64,000 nt of DNA from contig NZ_CP160631.1 in assembly GCF_040783975.1 (NCBI RefSeq), positions 3,038,001 through 3,102,000 of the forward strand. The letters run 5' to 3'. The translations under genes were made by a program, and so were the position numbers. Source of the stretch: Pantoea sp. Ep11b (GTDB lineage Bacteria > Pseudomonadota > Gammaproteobacteria > Enterobacterales > Enterobacteriaceae). Positions 19,896 through 29,485 of this stretch are shown here, one piece after another. Position 1 is the first letter of the stretch, and every line of letters starts with the position of its first letter. Under the pieces are notes generated by a model. It was not told the origin of the DNA. It saw nothing but the letters and a program-made list of their open reading frames with translations, and ran no database searches.

Positions 19896-21695
19896 TTAGC
19901 GGTCCACGTCTGACATAACAAAATCGATACTACCCAGATAGACGATCAGGTCGGATACCAGGCTGCCGCGGATTACCGAAGGAATCTGCTGCAGATGCGG
20001 GAAGCTTGGCGTACGCACGCGGGTGCGGTAGCTCATGGTGCTGCCGTCGCTGGTCAGGTAGTAGCTGTTGATCCCTTTGGTCGCCTCAATCATCTGGAAG
20101 GATTCATTGGCGGGCATGACCGGTCCCCACGAAACCTGCAGGAAGTGCGTGATCAGGGTTTCGATGTGCTGCAGCGTGCGCTCTTTCGGTGGCGGCGTGG
20201 TCAGCGGGTGGTCCGCCTTGAACGGCCCTTCTGGCATATTGTTGAGGCACTGCTCAAGAATACGCAGCGACTGCCACATCTCTTCCATCTTCAGCTGAAC
20301 ACGGCTGTAGGCATCGCTGACGCCCGATCCGACCGGGATTTCAAAATCGAAGTTTTCGTAGCCTGAATAGGGACGCCATTTACGCACGTCGAAGTCCAGA
20401 CCGGTGGCGCGCAGACCGGCACCGGTGGTCCCCCACGCCAGCGCCTCTTCCATATTGTAAGCGGCGACGCCTTTAGAACGGCCAATCAGCACCGAGTTAC
20501 GCAGTGCGGCCTTGTCATACTCTTTCAGGCGCTTCGGCATCCAGTCCAGGAAGTCACGCAGCAGACGTTCCCAGCCGCGCGGCAGGTCGTGCGCCACGCC
20601 ACCGATACGGAACCAGGCCGGGTGCATACGGAAACCGGTAATGGCTTCGACCACGTCGTAGATTTTCTGACGATCGGTAAAGGCAAAGAACACCGGCGTC
20701 ATGGCACCGACGTCCTGAATAAAGGTGGAGATGTAGAGCAGATGACTGTTGATGCGGAACAGCTCGGAGAGCATCACGCGGATCACATTAACGCGATCGG
20801 GCACCACGATACCGGCCAGCTTTTCCACCGCCAGAACGTAAGGCATCTCGTTGACGCAGCCACCGAGGTATTCAATACGGTCGGTGTAAGGAATGTAGCT
20901 GTGCCAGGACTGGCGCTCGCCCATCTTCTCGGCACCACGATGGTGATAACCGATGTCGGGAACGCAGTCGACGATCTCTTCACCATCCAGCTGCAGAATG
21001 ATGCGGAACGCACCGTGCGCCGACGGGTGGTTAGGCCCGAGGTTCAGGAACATGAAGTCTTCGTTGGTGGTACTGCGCTTCATGCCCCAGTCTTCGGGCT
21101 TGAAGGTCAGCGCCTCCATCTCTAAATCTTCTTTCTGTTTGGTGAGCGTAAAGGGATCAAATTCGGTCGCGCGCGCCGGGTAATCTTTGCGCAGCGGATG
21201 CCCTTCCCAGGTCGGCGGCATCATGATGCGCGTCAGGTGCGGGTGACCGTCAAAAGTAATCCCGAACATCTCCCAGGTTTCACGCTCATACCAGTTGGCA
21301 TTCGGGAACAGGCGGGTAATGGTGGGCAGGTGCATGTCATTTTCAGACAGCGCCACCTTGAGCATGATGTCGCGATTGCGTTCAATCGACAGCAGGTGAT
21401 AGAAAACGGAAAAATCCGCTGCAGGCAGGCCTGCGCGGTGGGTACGTAAACGCTCATCGACGCCATGCAGGTCATACAGCATGACGTAAGGCTTGGGTAA
21501 TTTACGCAGGAATTCGGTGATTTCCAGTATCTGTTCACGCTTTACCCACACCACCGGAATACCGGTACGGGTTGGCTGAACGGTAAAGGCATCCGGCCCA
21601 AAACGGTTACGCAACTCGCCGATCACCGGGTCATCGAGGTGATCACGGGTTTGCCATGATGGCTGAGCGAGATCTTGCGTGGTCAAATCTGTCAT
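19896..21695 (-). CDS. nuoC: NADH:quinone oxidoreductase fused subunit CD
   Basis: Fusion of the 30-kDa (NuoC, about residues 1-190) and 49-kDa (NuoD, about 210-599) subunits, as is standard in enterobacteria (596-600 aa). The NuoC part shows [37 protein letters not shown] signatures; the NuoD part shows [13 protein letters not shown] and the quinone-site region. The NuoD domain, with NuoB, forms the quinone-reduction cavity near cluster N2. A 113-bp gap without an obvious hairpin separates it from nuoB. Confidence 0.97.
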   Translation of the reverse strand: MTDLTTQDLAQPSWQTRDHLDDPVIGELRNRFGPDAFTVQPTRTGIPVVWVKREQILEITEFLRKLPKPYVMLYDLHGVDERLRTHRAGLPAADFSVFYHLLSIERNRDIMLKVALSENDMHLPTITRLFPNANWYERETWEMFGITFDGHPHLTRIMMPPTWEGHPLRKDYPARATEFDPFTLTKQKEDLEMEALTFKPEDWGMKRSTTNEDFMFLNLGPNHPSAHGAFRIILQLDGEEIVDCVPDIGYHHRGAEKMGERQSWHSYIPYTDRIEYLGGCVNEMPYVLAVEKLAGIVVPDRVNVIRVMLSELFRINSHLLYISTFIQDVGAMTPVFFAFTDRQKIYDVVEAITGFRMHPAWFRIGGVAHDLPRGWERLLRDFLDWMPKRLKEYDKAALRNSVLIGRSKGVAAYNMEEALAWGTTGAGLRATGLDFDVRKWRPYSGYENFDFEIPVGSGVSDAYSRVQLKMEEMWQSLRILEQCLNNMPEGPFKADHPLTTPPPKERTLQHIETLITHFLQVSWGPVMPANESFQMIEATKGINSYYLTSDGSTMSYRTRVRTPSFPHLQQIPSVIRGSLVSDLIVYLGSIDFVMSDVDR

Positions 21696-21808
21696 ACGTT
21701 ACTCACCATTCCGGCCTGGTCTCAGGCACTCAAATGAAGGCGTCAGGATGGGGCCATGCATTAAATTGTGATGTTCTGCTGCAGGCGCGATTGTCCATCC
21801 ATACGGTG

Positions 21809-22486
21809 TTAAACTTCGTCCGGGCTGCGCAGGTTTGTGACTGCGATGCGCTCGCCGCGTTTTCTTTCACGCTCCGACTGCATATTGGCGCGATAAACGC
21901 CCTGATCGCCCACTACCCATGAGAGCGGACGGCGCTCTTTGCCGATCGACTCCTGCAGCAGCAGCAGCGCCTGCATGTACGCTTCCGGACGTGGCGGGCA
22001 GCCTGGAATATAAACATCAACCGGAAGGAATTTATCGACGCCCTGCACAACCGAATAGATGTCATACATGCCGCCGGAGTTCGCACAGGCGCCCATGGAG
22101 ATGACCCATTTCGGTTCCAGCATCTGATCGTAGAGGCGCTGAATCACTGGTGCCATTTTGGTGAAAGGGGTGCCGGCGATGACCATAAAGTCAGCCTGAC
22201 GTGGCGAGGCACGCATAACTTCTGCACCGAAACGGGCGACGTCGTGAACCGCGGTGAACGAGGTCGTCATTTCCACGTAACAACAGGACAGGCCGAAGTT
22301 ATAAGGCCAGAGTGAGTTTTTACGTCCCCAGTTCACCATGTCATGCAGGGCATTTTCGAGTTTGCCCATGTAAACGCTGCGGTGAACGTGCTGCTCCAGC
22401 GGATCACTGACGATTTCCTGCTTTTGCAGAGGGTAACGGTCGTTCTCACCACCGTTCGGGTCTATGCGGGTGAGCGTATAGTCCAT
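21809..22486 (-). CDS. nuoB: NADH:quinone oxidoreductase subunit B (cluster N2)
   Basis: Carries [4Fe-4S] cluster N2, the terminal electron donor to quinone. The protein has 225 aa (220 in E. coli). The tandem-cysteine motif LSCCYVEM (about residues 62-69) and the later [11 protein letters not shown] and [11 protein letters not shown] segments supply the ligands. It lies 15 nt after nuoA. Confidence 0.97.
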   Translation of the reverse strand: MDYTLTRIDPNGGENDRYPLQKQEIVSDPLEQHVHRSVYMGKLENALHDMVNWGRKNSLWPYNFGLSCCYVEMTTSFTAVHDVARFGAEVMRASPRQADFMVIAGTPFTKMAPVIQRLYDQMLEPKWVISMGACANSGGMYDIYSVVQGVDKFLPVDVYIPGCPPRPEAYMQALLLLQESIGKERRPLSWVVGDQGVYRANMQSERERKRGERIAVTNLRSPDEV

Positions 22487-22501
22487 CTTATTGCCTCTCT
22501 T

Positions 22502-22945
22502 TTACTGCTTATGAGGATTGGTGTGACTGACCGTAGTCGTTTTCACCACTACGCGACGGCGAGCTGGCGCCCAGTCCAGTGCGCCGATGCGTACCAGATA
22601 GACCAGACCCGCCAGGAGCACCAAAATGAAAATTGCGGCTTCCACAAAGCCGACCCATCCGCTTTCACGGATCGAGGTCGCCCATGCGTATAAAAAGAGG
22701 GCTTCGACGTCGAAGATGACGAAAAACATCGCAACCAGATAAAATTTTGCCGACAGGCGGATATGGGTATCACCAACGGATTCGATGCCCGATTCGAATG
22801 GCGTATCTTTGTAGCGTGCGCGTGCTCTGCCGCCAAGCAGCCATCCTCCGGTCAGCATGAAAGCACACAGGCCAAAGGCAATAACGATAAAGACGATAAA
22901 CGCCCAGTGCTGAGCGATGATTTCGGTGGTAGTTGACATACTCAT
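22502..22945 (-). CDS. nuoA: NADH:quinone oxidoreductase subunit A
   Basis: First gene of the complex I operon. It is a 147-aa membrane subunit (147 in E. coli) with three transmembrane helices and the conserved acidic residues in [10 protein letters not shown] and [14 protein letters not shown]; the first loop contacts NuoCD and NuoH near the quinone site. Two ATG codons (MSMSTTTE) lie at the start; I keep the first as in E. coli. The upstream 638-bp region holds the operon promoter signals. Confidence 0.96.
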   Translation of the reverse strand: MSMSTTTEIIAQHWAFIVFIVIAFGLCAFMLTGGWLLGGRARARYKDTPFESGIESVGDTHIRLSAKFYLVAMFFVIFDVEALFLYAWATSIRESGWVGFVEAAIFILVLLAGLVYLVRIGALDWAPARRRVVVKTTTVSHTNPHKQ

Positions 22946-23484
22946 TGCTTACTCATCAAAAGTGGCGCTGGCATCCTGCACGCGTTTCCCGCAGCAAACT
23001 GACCACATCGATTCAAGGGAAGGGTAAAAACCTTTTAAATGTTGCTGTTATTATTTAATAAACAGCAATTTTATGGGGTTTTTTACTCCTTTCTATAACC
23101 TTTTGTCAACTTTGACAAAAGTATCCAAACATTATTTCACACCTGCATCATATTATTAACAAATGATGCCCCGCTTTCCAGCTAAATCGCTTCAGTCTGT
23201 AGGGTTAATTTTAGTGTAGCGGGTATTCACATGCATGGATCGTGCATTTAACAAACATATTTTGACAGGTATCACTCTGTTTTCCTTCCCCTTACCAGGG
23301 GTATTTTCTTGATCCAGAACACACTTTTGCCCTTTTTGCGTGAAAATTCTCCACTTCAAATGGCGATACGAAACAGCGCGTTCATTTTTTCGGCTGATAA
23401 ATTTCAGTTCAGGCTTGAGTGGAATTTACAGACAGGATAAAGGCAGGAGGGTTAACTGAAAAAAGGTAAAAAGAGGGAATCAGG
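22946..23484 (-). promoter_or_regulatory. nuo operon upstream regulatory region
   Basis: 539 bp of AT-rich DNA with no credible gene. Two dyads stand out: TTTTGTCA-ACTT-TGACAAAA (23101-23120), a perfect 20-bp palindrome, and TTGCTGTT (23042-23049) / AACAGCAA (23061-23068) with an 11-nt loop. On the minus strand the palindrome supplies a consensus -35 TTGACA (23109-23104), with a weak -10 TAAAAA 18 bp on (about 23085-23080); that would place the second dyad at the very 5' end of the nuo mRNA. E. coli nuo is controlled by ArcA, NarL, FNR and IHF from a similarly long region; I did not find a convincing FNR box. Confidence 0.4.
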
Positions 23485-23485
23485 C

Positions 23486-23525
23486 ATAAAAAAGCCTCTC
23501 GTTCTCTTCAGGGAATGAGAGGCTT
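23486..23525 (-). terminator. Rho-independent terminator of lrhA
   Basis: Stem AAGCCTCTC (23492-23500) / GAGAGGCTT (23517-23525) with a 16-nt loop; on the minus strand it is followed by a T-run (TTTTTTATG). It isolates lrhA from the nuo operon. Confidence 0.9.
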
Positions 23526-23583
23526 ATTTATAAGCGTTTATTAAGACAGCCCGGCGGACATCGAGGAGAACACGTTAACGATA

Positions 23584-24507
23584 TTACTCTTCGTCATCCA
23601 GCAGCAGCGCACCGTCCGGATTGTTGCTCAGGTTATAAGGATCGTTGGTGGACTGCATGGCATTAAAGATAGCCAGCGCCAGCTCATTGTCGCTGTCAGG
23701 ATTGCGGCACAGCAGATACTGCGTATCCGGCAGTACCGGCAGACCTTCGGCCGCCCCCATCACACGCAGTTCCGGGCTCATCATCTCTACCGGACGTGCG
23801 GTGACGCCCAGGCCTGCTTTCACCGCGGCACGAACAGCAGCCAGGGTCGAAGCCACATAGGAGATACGCCACGGAATGCCCGCCTCATTGAGGTGGTCGA
23901 TCGCCATGTCACGGTAAGGGCTTGGCTCATCCAGCAGCACCAGCGGAATGGCTTCGCCGCGCTGGAAGATATAGTCTGCGGCGCAGTACCACAATGTGGG
24001 TGAAGTACGCAGTACCTGATAGGTAAAGTTGCCCGGGCTGGAGGTGGTCACAACCAGGTCCACTTCCCCCTGATTCAGCATCTCCATCATAAATGGATTA
24101 CGTTTGACCCGCACATCGATTGCCAGCTTCGGATAAACCGAGGTCACCCGGTTCAGCAGGAACGGCAGAATCGTGTCTGAGGTATCATCAGAGGCACCGA
24201 TGGTCAGGACACCCTGAATATTGCTGTACATCAGAGAGGTACAGGCTTCATCGTTGAAACGAAGGATTTTTCTGGCATAGCCTAAAAGCTGGATCCCGTG
24301 CTCTGTCAGCAACTTATTACGTCCATGTCTGGCAAACAGCTCTTTACCTACCAATTGTTCCAGACGCTGCATCTGCTGACTGACTGCTGACTGGGTTCTG
24401 CAGACCGCTGCAGCGGCAGCTGCAAAGGTATTCAAATCCGCAACGGCAACGAAAGTTCTCAGCAGATCGAGGTCGAGATTCAGTATCGGACGATTTGCAT
24501 TAGTCAT
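23584..24507 (-). CDS. lrhA: LysR-type regulator LrhA / HexA
   Basis: LysR-family transcription factor of 307 aa (312 in E. coli LrhA). In E. coli it represses flhDC; the Erwinia orthologues HexA/PecT repress exoenzymes and motility. The N-terminal winged HTH is clear (residues about 12-71, with [22 protein letters not shown]), followed by the periplasmic-binding-protein-like effector domain. LrhA activates its own gene in E. coli; a T-N11-A type palindrome (24562-24580) lies 55-73 bp upstream. It stands between the nuo operon and alaA, the same order as in E. coli. Confidence 0.95.
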   Translation of the reverse strand: MTNANRPILNLDLDLLRTFVAVADLNTFAAAAAAVCRTQSAVSQQMQRLEQLVGKELFARHGRNKLLTEHGIQLLGYARKILRFNDEACTSLMYSNIQGVLTIGASDDTSDTILPFLLNRVTSVYPKLAIDVRVKRNPFMMEMLNQGEVDLVVTTSSPGNFTYQVLRTSPTLWYCAADYIFQRGEAIPLVLLDEPSPYRDMAIDHLNEAGIPWRISYVASTLAAVRAAVKAGLGVTARPVEMMSPELRVMGAAEGLPVLPDTQYLLCRNPDSDNELALAIFNAMQSTNDPYNLSNNPDGALLLDDEE

Positions 24508-25468
24508 GTTTTTTCTTCACTTATAAGATTTTTACGAACTACTACCCTGGTGTTATTACAGGCTTATCAAAGTGATAAGCAGTAATGGTGCTCAATGACA
24601 GTCCTGTGTGAAGACTGGCACAAAGAAATTTTCATGTGGAGCCTGCACTGATGACGCTCCTGACGGGGTCACAATGCGCCTCAAGACAGAGACAACTTCT
24701 GAACCAATGGCACTGGGTGCGGAAATGCAGGAAGCTGCGTAATTGTCTCAATTCCCTCCGGACGTGTCGGACGGGACAAAAATAACGCTTTGCTCGCTGG
24801 CAGAACGATGCGGCAAAGTGCATTAAATAATAAATTATACTTAATCATTTTTGACTTCAAAATGGAAATGATTTTGTGAAAAGCGCTGTAAATTTTGTGC
24901 CAAAGGCATTTACGGACCCTTATGCCACATTACTGATCACTTTTTAAGCCTTCAGCATTCTGAAATTTAGTGAGGAAGTGTTAAGTGCGGCTCACAATCG
25001 TGCGACCTGAGTCTCATATGCGCCTCTTCTTCAGGCACTTTTTCCGCGCTTGCGTGGCCTTAAAATGGCGACCCTTAAGCGCTGTTAAGGCGTCATCCTG
25101 GCGGATAGCCCAAAAACGCCTGAAAATTGATCGTTTGTAAAATATATTTTAACTATTTCACTAAGTGGGTATTTCCTGTTCCGGGAAAAACGTTGCGGCG
25201 TACCCTCTTTATTGCCCGACCATCTGCAAAGCGATATGTGGGCTGGGCTCGGCTTTCACCAGATTAAAATATCGAAACAGTAATCAATAGTGGTTTTATT
25301 AACCGCCCTTCTCCCCACTCTATCATTTTTACGCTGTGCGCCGGGCGAAAAGTTGTTGAACCCGCCAAAACGGGGCACCGCCCTTCTTTTGTGTCCGTGA
25401 GGAGAGTACATTGTGCTGGTTCGATTTCTGTGGCAGCCGAAAGGATGCTGCCCATTAAGGCGGTAACA
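24508..25468. promoter_or_regulatory. Long divergent regulatory region lrhA / alaA
   Basis: 961 bp without a credible gene; open frames here lack ribosome sites and overlap AT-rich control DNA. It contains the perfect palindrome GCTTATCA-AAG-TGATAAGC at 24562-24580 near lrhA and the inverted repeat CCTTAA (25073-25078) / TTAAGG (25085-25090) in the middle. The E. coli equivalent is also about 0.9 kb, so the length seems conserved, suggesting extensive regulation or an undetected RNA. I could not define a small RNA from sequence alone. Confidence 0.4.
24562..24580 (-). promoter_or_regulatory. Candidate LrhA autoregulatory site (T-N11-A palindrome)
   Basis: GCTTATCA-AAG-TGATAAGC is a perfect 8-bp-arm palindrome. 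Its core TATCAAAGTGATA fits the T-N11-A dyad of LysR-type regulators, and it is 55 bp upstream of the lrhA start. LrhA autoactivation is known in E. coli; assigning this site to it is inference. Confidence 0.45.
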
Positions 25469-26686
25469 ATGACTTTTCAAATTGATAAATCCGGAAAACT
25501 CGATAACGTCTGCTATGACATCCGTGGTCCGGTATTGAAAGAGGCGAAGCGCCTCGAAGAAGAAGGCAACAAAGTTCTTAAACTGAACATCGGCAACCCC
25601 GCGCCGTTTGGTTTCGAAGCGCCCGATGAGATTCTGGTTGATGTGATTCGTAATCTGCCCAGCGCGCAGGGCTATTGCGACTCCAAGGGTCTCTATTCCG
25701 CCCGTAAAGCGATCATGCAGCATTACCAGGCACGCGAGATGCGCGATGTCACGGTAGAGGACATCTACATTGGTAACGGCGTTTCAGAGCTGATCGTACA
25801 GGCGATGCAGGCGCTGCTGAACAGCGGCGATGAGATGCTGGTGCCCGCCCCGGACTATCCCTTATGGACCGCCGCCGTTTCGCTCTCCAGCGGTAAAGCA
25901 GTGCATTATCTGTGTGACGAGTCAGCAGGCTGGTTCCCGGATCTGGATGATATCCGCAGCAAGATCACTCCCCGCACGCGCGGGATCGTCATTATCAACC
26001 CCAACAACCCGACCGGCGCGGTGTACAGCAAAGAGCTGTTGTTGGAAGTGGTGGAGATTGCGCGTCAGCACAACCTGATCATCTTCGCCGATGAGATTTA
26101 CGACAAGATCCTCTATGACGAGGCCCAGCATCACTCTATTGCGGCACTGGCACCCGATCTGCTGACGGTTACGTTCAATGGCCTTTCCAAAACGTATCGC
26201 GTTGCCGGTTTCCGTCAGGGCTGGATGGTGCTGAATGGGCCGAAAAAGCATGCAAAAGGTTACATTGAAGGGCTTGAGATGCTCGCCTCTATGCGTCTCT
26301 GCGCCAATGTGCCGGCACAGCATGCTATTCAGACGGCACTGGGCGGCTATCAGAGCATCAGCGAATTTATCATGCCGGGCGGTCGTCTTTATGAGCAGCG
26401 CCAGCGCGCGTGGGAACTGATTAACGACATCCCGGGCGTCAGCTGTGTGAAGCCACAGGGTGCGCTCTATATGTTCCCGAAAATTGACGCAAAAAAATTC
26501 AATATCTTCGACGACCAGAAGATGGTGCTGGATTTCCTGTTGCAGGAGAAAGTGCTGCTGGTTCAGGGCAGCGCGTTTAACTGGCCGTGGCCCGATCATC
26601 TGCGCATCGTGACGCTGCCGCGTGTGGACGATCTGGAGATGGCGATCAATAAGTTTGGCCGTTTCCTGCAAGGCTATCGTCAGTAA
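25469..26686 (+). CDS. alaA: Glutamate-pyruvate aminotransferase AlaA
   Basis: PLP-dependent class I/II aminotransferase that forms alanine from pyruvate and glutamate. The protein has 405 aa (405 in E. coli). Conserved elements are NIGNPAPFGFEAP, the INPNNPTGAVYSKE loop, the cofactor Asp in FADEIYDKI and the Schiff-base Lys in FNGLSKTYRVAGFRQGW. I start at 25469 (MTFQIDKSGKLDNVCYD) because it matches the family N-terminus; an earlier in-frame ATG at 25391 would add 26 unsupported residues. yfbR follows after 69 bp on the same strand. Confidence 0.96.
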   Translation: MTFQIDKSGKLDNVCYDIRGPVLKEAKRLEEEGNKVLKLNIGNPAPFGFEAPDEILVDVIRNLPSAQGYCDSKGLYSARKAIMQHYQAREMRDVTVEDIYIGNGVSELIVQAMQALLNSGDEMLVPAPDYPLWTAAVSLSSGKAVHYLCDESAGWFPDLDDIRSKITPRTRGIVIINPNNPTGAVYSKELLLEVVEIARQHNLIIFADEIYDKILYDEAQHHSIAALAPDLLTVTFNGLSKTYRVAGFRQGWMVLNGPKKHAKGYIEGLEMLASMRLCANVPAQHAIQTALGGYQSISEFIMPGGRLYEQRQRAWELINDIPGVSCVKPQGALYMFPKIDAKKFNIFDDQKMVLDFLLQEKVLLVQGSAFNWPWPDHLRIVTLPRVDDLEMAINKFGRFLQGYRQ

Positions 26687-26755
26687 TCACGCGCGCGTAT
26701 ACTGATGCTATTTGGGGAGAGCCGATCTCTCCCCTGCCGGCCAACAGGAACGCGC

Positions 26756-27355
26756 ATGACTCAAAGCCATTTCTTTGCTCACCTCTCCCGTCTTAAGCTG
26801 ATCAATCGCTGGCCCCTGATGCGCAATGTGCGTACCGAAAATGTGTCCGAGCACAGCCTGCAGGTCGCCATGGTGGCGCACGCCCTGGCCGTGATCAAAA
26901 ACCTTAAGTTCAGCGGAACGCTCAATGCCGATCGCATTGCGATGCTGGCGCTCTATCACGACGCCAGTGAGGTACTCACCGGGGATTTACCAACGCCGGT
27001 GAAGTATTACAACGCGCAGATCGCCCACGAATATAAGAAGATCGAGAAGATTGCCCAGCAGAAGCTGATCGCGATGCTGCCCGAAGAGTTTCAGGCGATC
27101 TATGCGCCGCTGATCGACGAGCATCAGCACAGCGAAGAGGAGCAGGCCGTCGTAAAGCAGGCGGATGCGCTCTGTGCTTATGTAAAATGCCTTGAGGAGC
27201 TCTCTGCCGGGAACAACGAGTTCTTACTGGCCAAAGCGCGGCTGGAGAAGACGCTGGCGCAGCGGCGTTCACCGGAGATGGATTACTTCGTTGAGGTATT
27301 TATTCCGAGTTTCAGCCTGTCACTGGATGAGATCTCGCAGGAGACACCGCTGTAA
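26756..27355 (+). CDS. yfbR: 5'-deoxynucleotidase YfbR (HD domain)
   Basis: HD-domain phosphohydrolase that dephosphorylates deoxyribonucleoside 5'-monophosphates, used in pyrimidine deoxynucleotide turnover. The protein has 199 aa (199 in E. coli). Metal ligands H33, H68, D69 and D137 are all present ([20 protein letters not shown]). The ATG at 26756 has AGGA upstream and gives the family length. It may be co-transcribed with alaA, and is convergent with hxpA 27 bp away across a small GC hairpin. Confidence 0.96.
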   Translation: MTQSHFFAHLSRLKLINRWPLMRNVRTENVSEHSLQVAMVAHALAVIKNLKFSGTLNADRIAMLALYHDASEVLTGDLPTPVKYYNAQIAHEYKKIEKIAQQKLIAMLPEEFQAIYAPLIDEHQHSEEEQAVVKQADALCAYVKCLEELSAGNNEFLLAKARLEKTLAQRRSPEMDYFVEVFIPSFSLSLDEISQETPL

Positions 27356-27382
27356 CCCGACGGCCAGGCCGCCGGGCTCTGC

Positions 27383-28042
27383 TTACTCTTTCTGACCGAA
27401 GCTGAAGCTGCCGTCAGACTTACGGGTTATCGCCAGCTGGGCCAGTGAGTCGAGCTGAAGCGCGACCTCATCCAGGCGTGGCGTGTGCGCGGAGGGCTTG
27501 ATCGCGACCACCGCACAGCCCGCGCTCAGGCCGGATACGATGCCTGCGGGAGCATCTTCGGCCACCACACAGGATGATGCCGCTAAGCCGAGCTTCTCCG
27601 CGCCCAGCAGATAGGGATCGGGCTCGGGTTTTCCTTTTGCAACCTGCTCCGCCGTAATGAACACGTCAGGCGTCGGTAAGCCCGCAGCCCGATGACGCGC
27701 CTGCGCCACCGGCATTGAGCCGGACGTGACGATCGCCCAGGGGATCTGCAGCGCATTCAGCTGGTTTAGCAGCGATGCTGCGCCTGGCAGCGCCTGCACG
27801 CCCTCTGTGTCCGCCGCCTCCGCCTGTTCCAGCGCGATAAACTCTGCCTGAATCGCGGCTTCCGGCTGGCCTGCCATAAAATGACGCAGAGAGGTAATCG
27901 CCTGTTTGCCGTGAATGAAATCCAGAATCTCATCCGCCGCGATGCCATGACGGGCACCCCACTGGCTCCAGGCTCGTTCAACGGCTGGCAGGGAATCCAC
28001 CAGCGTGCCGTCTAAATCAAAAAGAAAACCTCTGTAGGTCAC
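27383..28042 (-). CDS. hxpA: HAD-family hexitol/sugar phosphatase (YfbT)
   Basis: HAD-superfamily phosphatase, orthologue of E. coli YfbT/HxpA, which acts on sugar phosphates such as hexitol phosphates. The catalytic motif FLFDLDGTLVDS has nucleophile D9 and general acid D11; motif II is VTSGSMP and the later Lys/Asp motifs are GKPEPDPYLLGA and VVAEDAPAG. I choose the GTG at 28042 because AGGAGGAG directly precedes it and 219 aa fits the 216-aa E. coli protein; an ATG at 28063 would overlap yfbU. It follows yfbU after 13 nt, a two-gene operon. Confidence 0.93.
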   Translation of the reverse strand: MTYRGFLFDLDGTLVDSLPAVERAWSQWGARHGIAADEILDFIHGKQAITSLRHFMAGQPEAAIQAEFIALEQAEAADTEGVQALPGAASLLNQLNALQIPWAIVTSGSMPVAQARHRAAGLPTPDVFITAEQVAKGKPEPDPYLLGAEKLGLAASSCVVAEDAPAGIVSGLSAGCAVVAIKPSAHTPRLDEVALQLDSLAQLAITRKSDGSFSFGQKE

Positions 28043-28055
28043 GCGCTCCTCCTCA

Positions 28056-28550
28056 TCAGGCATTAATCACTTGCGCAATTTCATTTGCACTCAAATGGTA
28101 CTGGCGCGGACAAGTCTGCCATAAAGCCAGCATGCGTTGATACTTTTCCCACATCGGGGTCTGCGCATTAAAGCCGTGCGTACCGGAATCGAAGTGAGTG
28201 TAACGCCCTTGTGTATTGACCATGAAGCGTACATAGCCCAGCAGGCGGGCTTCTGTGACGGCATCGAAGCCCAGGAAAGCGAGCCGCCTTTCATCCAGCT
28301 GCGGGCGCTCTTTGAGATTCGACCAGGAGACGTGAAGCGCGTGATGCATTTCCATGATGTCGATAACCGTCCGGCAGACCGTTTCGCTGAGTTCGCCACA
28401 CTCCTTGTCCAGCTCCCGCATCTGCAGCGCGTAACCGCGTTCGATAATGGTCTGGTAGCGGCGAAAGCGCTCGGCATTCTCCGGTTCAAGCATGGCCATG
28501 ATTTTATACTGGTTGGTGAGTATCAAACGCTGTGCATGGGTCATTTCCAT
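28056..28550 (-). CDS. yfbU: YfbU family protein
   Basis: 164-aa protein of the YfbU family (164 in E. coli), function not established. Sequence is strongly conserved, e.g. [16 protein letters not shown] at the N-terminus, IIDIMEM-HALHVSW in the middle and [19 protein letters not shown] near the C-terminus; no signal peptide or membrane helix, so cytoplasmic. Start at 28550 follows the family; an upstream ATG at 28589 is poorer. It is upstream of hxpA in a probable operon. Confidence 0.93.
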   Translation of the reverse strand: MEMTHAQRLILTNQYKIMAMLEPENAERFRRYQTIIERGYALQMRELDKECGELSETVCRTVIDIMEMHHALHVSWSNLKERPQLDERRLAFLGFDAVTEARLLGYVRFMVNTQGRYTHFDSGTHGFNAQTPMWEKYQRMLALWQTCPRQYHLSANEIAQVINA

Positions 28551-28662
28551 CATTCGCTCCCGGTCAGAGACCGCGCAGTTAACCGACAATAGCGTGATGA
28601 TTGCATAGCGTCAGCGACACGGACATCGCCGTATCGCCTTTCATTGATTTGGCCGCAGGTCA

Positions 28663-28681
28663 GCGGTAAATATTTTACCGC
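28663..28681 (-). other. Palindrome downstream of yfbV
   Basis: GCGGTAAA-TAT-TTTACCGC, a perfect 19-bp dyad 14 bp after the yfbV stop and about 110 bp upstream of the yfbU start. No U-tract follows on the minus strand. It could end yfbV transcription weakly or be an operator for yfbU-hxpA. Confidence 0.4.
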
Positions 28682-28695
28682 CACCCCGGGAAAGA

Positions 28696-29148
28696 TCAGA
28701 GATCGTCGAGGAAAGTGCGGTCGAGCTGTTTAAACGCCCGCTTCAGCAGATCGGCCAGCGCCTGATAGGTTGGCTTGCCCTCTACCGGAGCGATCGCCTG
28801 CCCCGCTTCTTCCAGCCGGGTACGCACTTCGTGAAACCAGTTCAGCAGCGTCGGCGGCAGTGGCGTGACAGAGCGTTTACCCAGCCACCACAACCCCTGC
28901 ATCGGCAGGCTGCAGGCAAACAGCGCCGTCGCCACGGCCGGACCTAACTGCCCGCCCATCGCAATCTGCCAGGTCAGCGTAAAGATCGCCAGAGGCGGCA
29001 TAAAACGAATGGCGAAACGGGTCGCCGTTGAAACGCGATTTTCCGGGAACACGGGAGCCAGGCGCTTATCAGCAGGCCAGGTCTTCATATAGTGCTGGCC
29101 GCGCTGAAATATCCGAAACCAACTGGTACTGCCAGATTCATTCGCCAT
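28696..29148 (-). CDS. yfbV: Inner-membrane protein YfbV (UPF0208)
   Basis: 150-aa inner-membrane protein (151 in E. coli) with two transmembrane helices around residues 45-65 and 70-90 ([17 protein letters not shown] and [17 protein letters not shown]). The E. coli protein has been linked to insulation of the Ter macrodomain, but its molecular role is unclear. It is divergent from ackA, the same arrangement as in E. coli. Confidence 0.93.
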   Translation of the reverse strand: MANESGSTSWFRIFQRGQHYMKTWPADKRLAPVFPENRVSTATRFAIRFMPPLAIFTLTWQIAMGGQLGPAVATALFACSLPMQGLWWLGKRSVTPLPPTLLNWFHEVRTRLEEAGQAIAPVEGKPTYQALADLLKRAFKQLDRTFLDDL

Positions 29149-29485
29149 GGCTCACCTCAACTAATACTGCAAAGATTAAAAAATAGTTACAACTACACAA
29201 CTTTACGTGACATCCTTCAATTATTTTTGTCTTTAAAGGGGACTCCGGCTATCCTGACGCCGCTCCGATACCCTTCGGATGCGGAATGCGCCTTTGGGAA
29301 GAGGCCTGAGCCCTATTTTCGACAAGGCAATTTTCAAATTTTCACGTAAGATTAACGAAATTTTTTGCGGAAAAGCAGAATTCTGTCTACCGCATGATGT
29401 TTGTCATTAATCTACCAGCTTTCATGGGCTACGCTGTTAGTCTGATTGCGTTTTATTTAGCCACTCTCAAAAAATAGGTACTTCC
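29149..29485. promoter_or_regulatory. Divergent region yfbV / ackA
   Basis: 337 bp with the ackA promoters; I see no gene. A GC-rich imperfect hairpin occurs at about 29257-29282 (CCGCTCCGA ... TCGGATGCGG, one-nt bulge). E. coli ackA is driven from promoters here and influenced by ArcA and FNR; I did not find a consensus FNR box. Confidence 0.4.

Noticed and set aside
23101..23120. FNR box in the nuo upstream palindrome
   Set aside because: FNR needs TTGAT-N4-ATCAA (14 bp); this palindrome has TTGTCA/TGACAA with different spacing.
25256..25723. Minus-strand frame of 155 codons at the alaA start
   Set aside because: It overlaps the alaA coding region and leader; no family resemblance.
29092..29349. 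85-codon plus-strand frame in the yfbV/ackA gap
   Set aside because: Begins inside yfbV on the other strand and runs through the ackA regulatory region; no ribosome site, no homology recognised.
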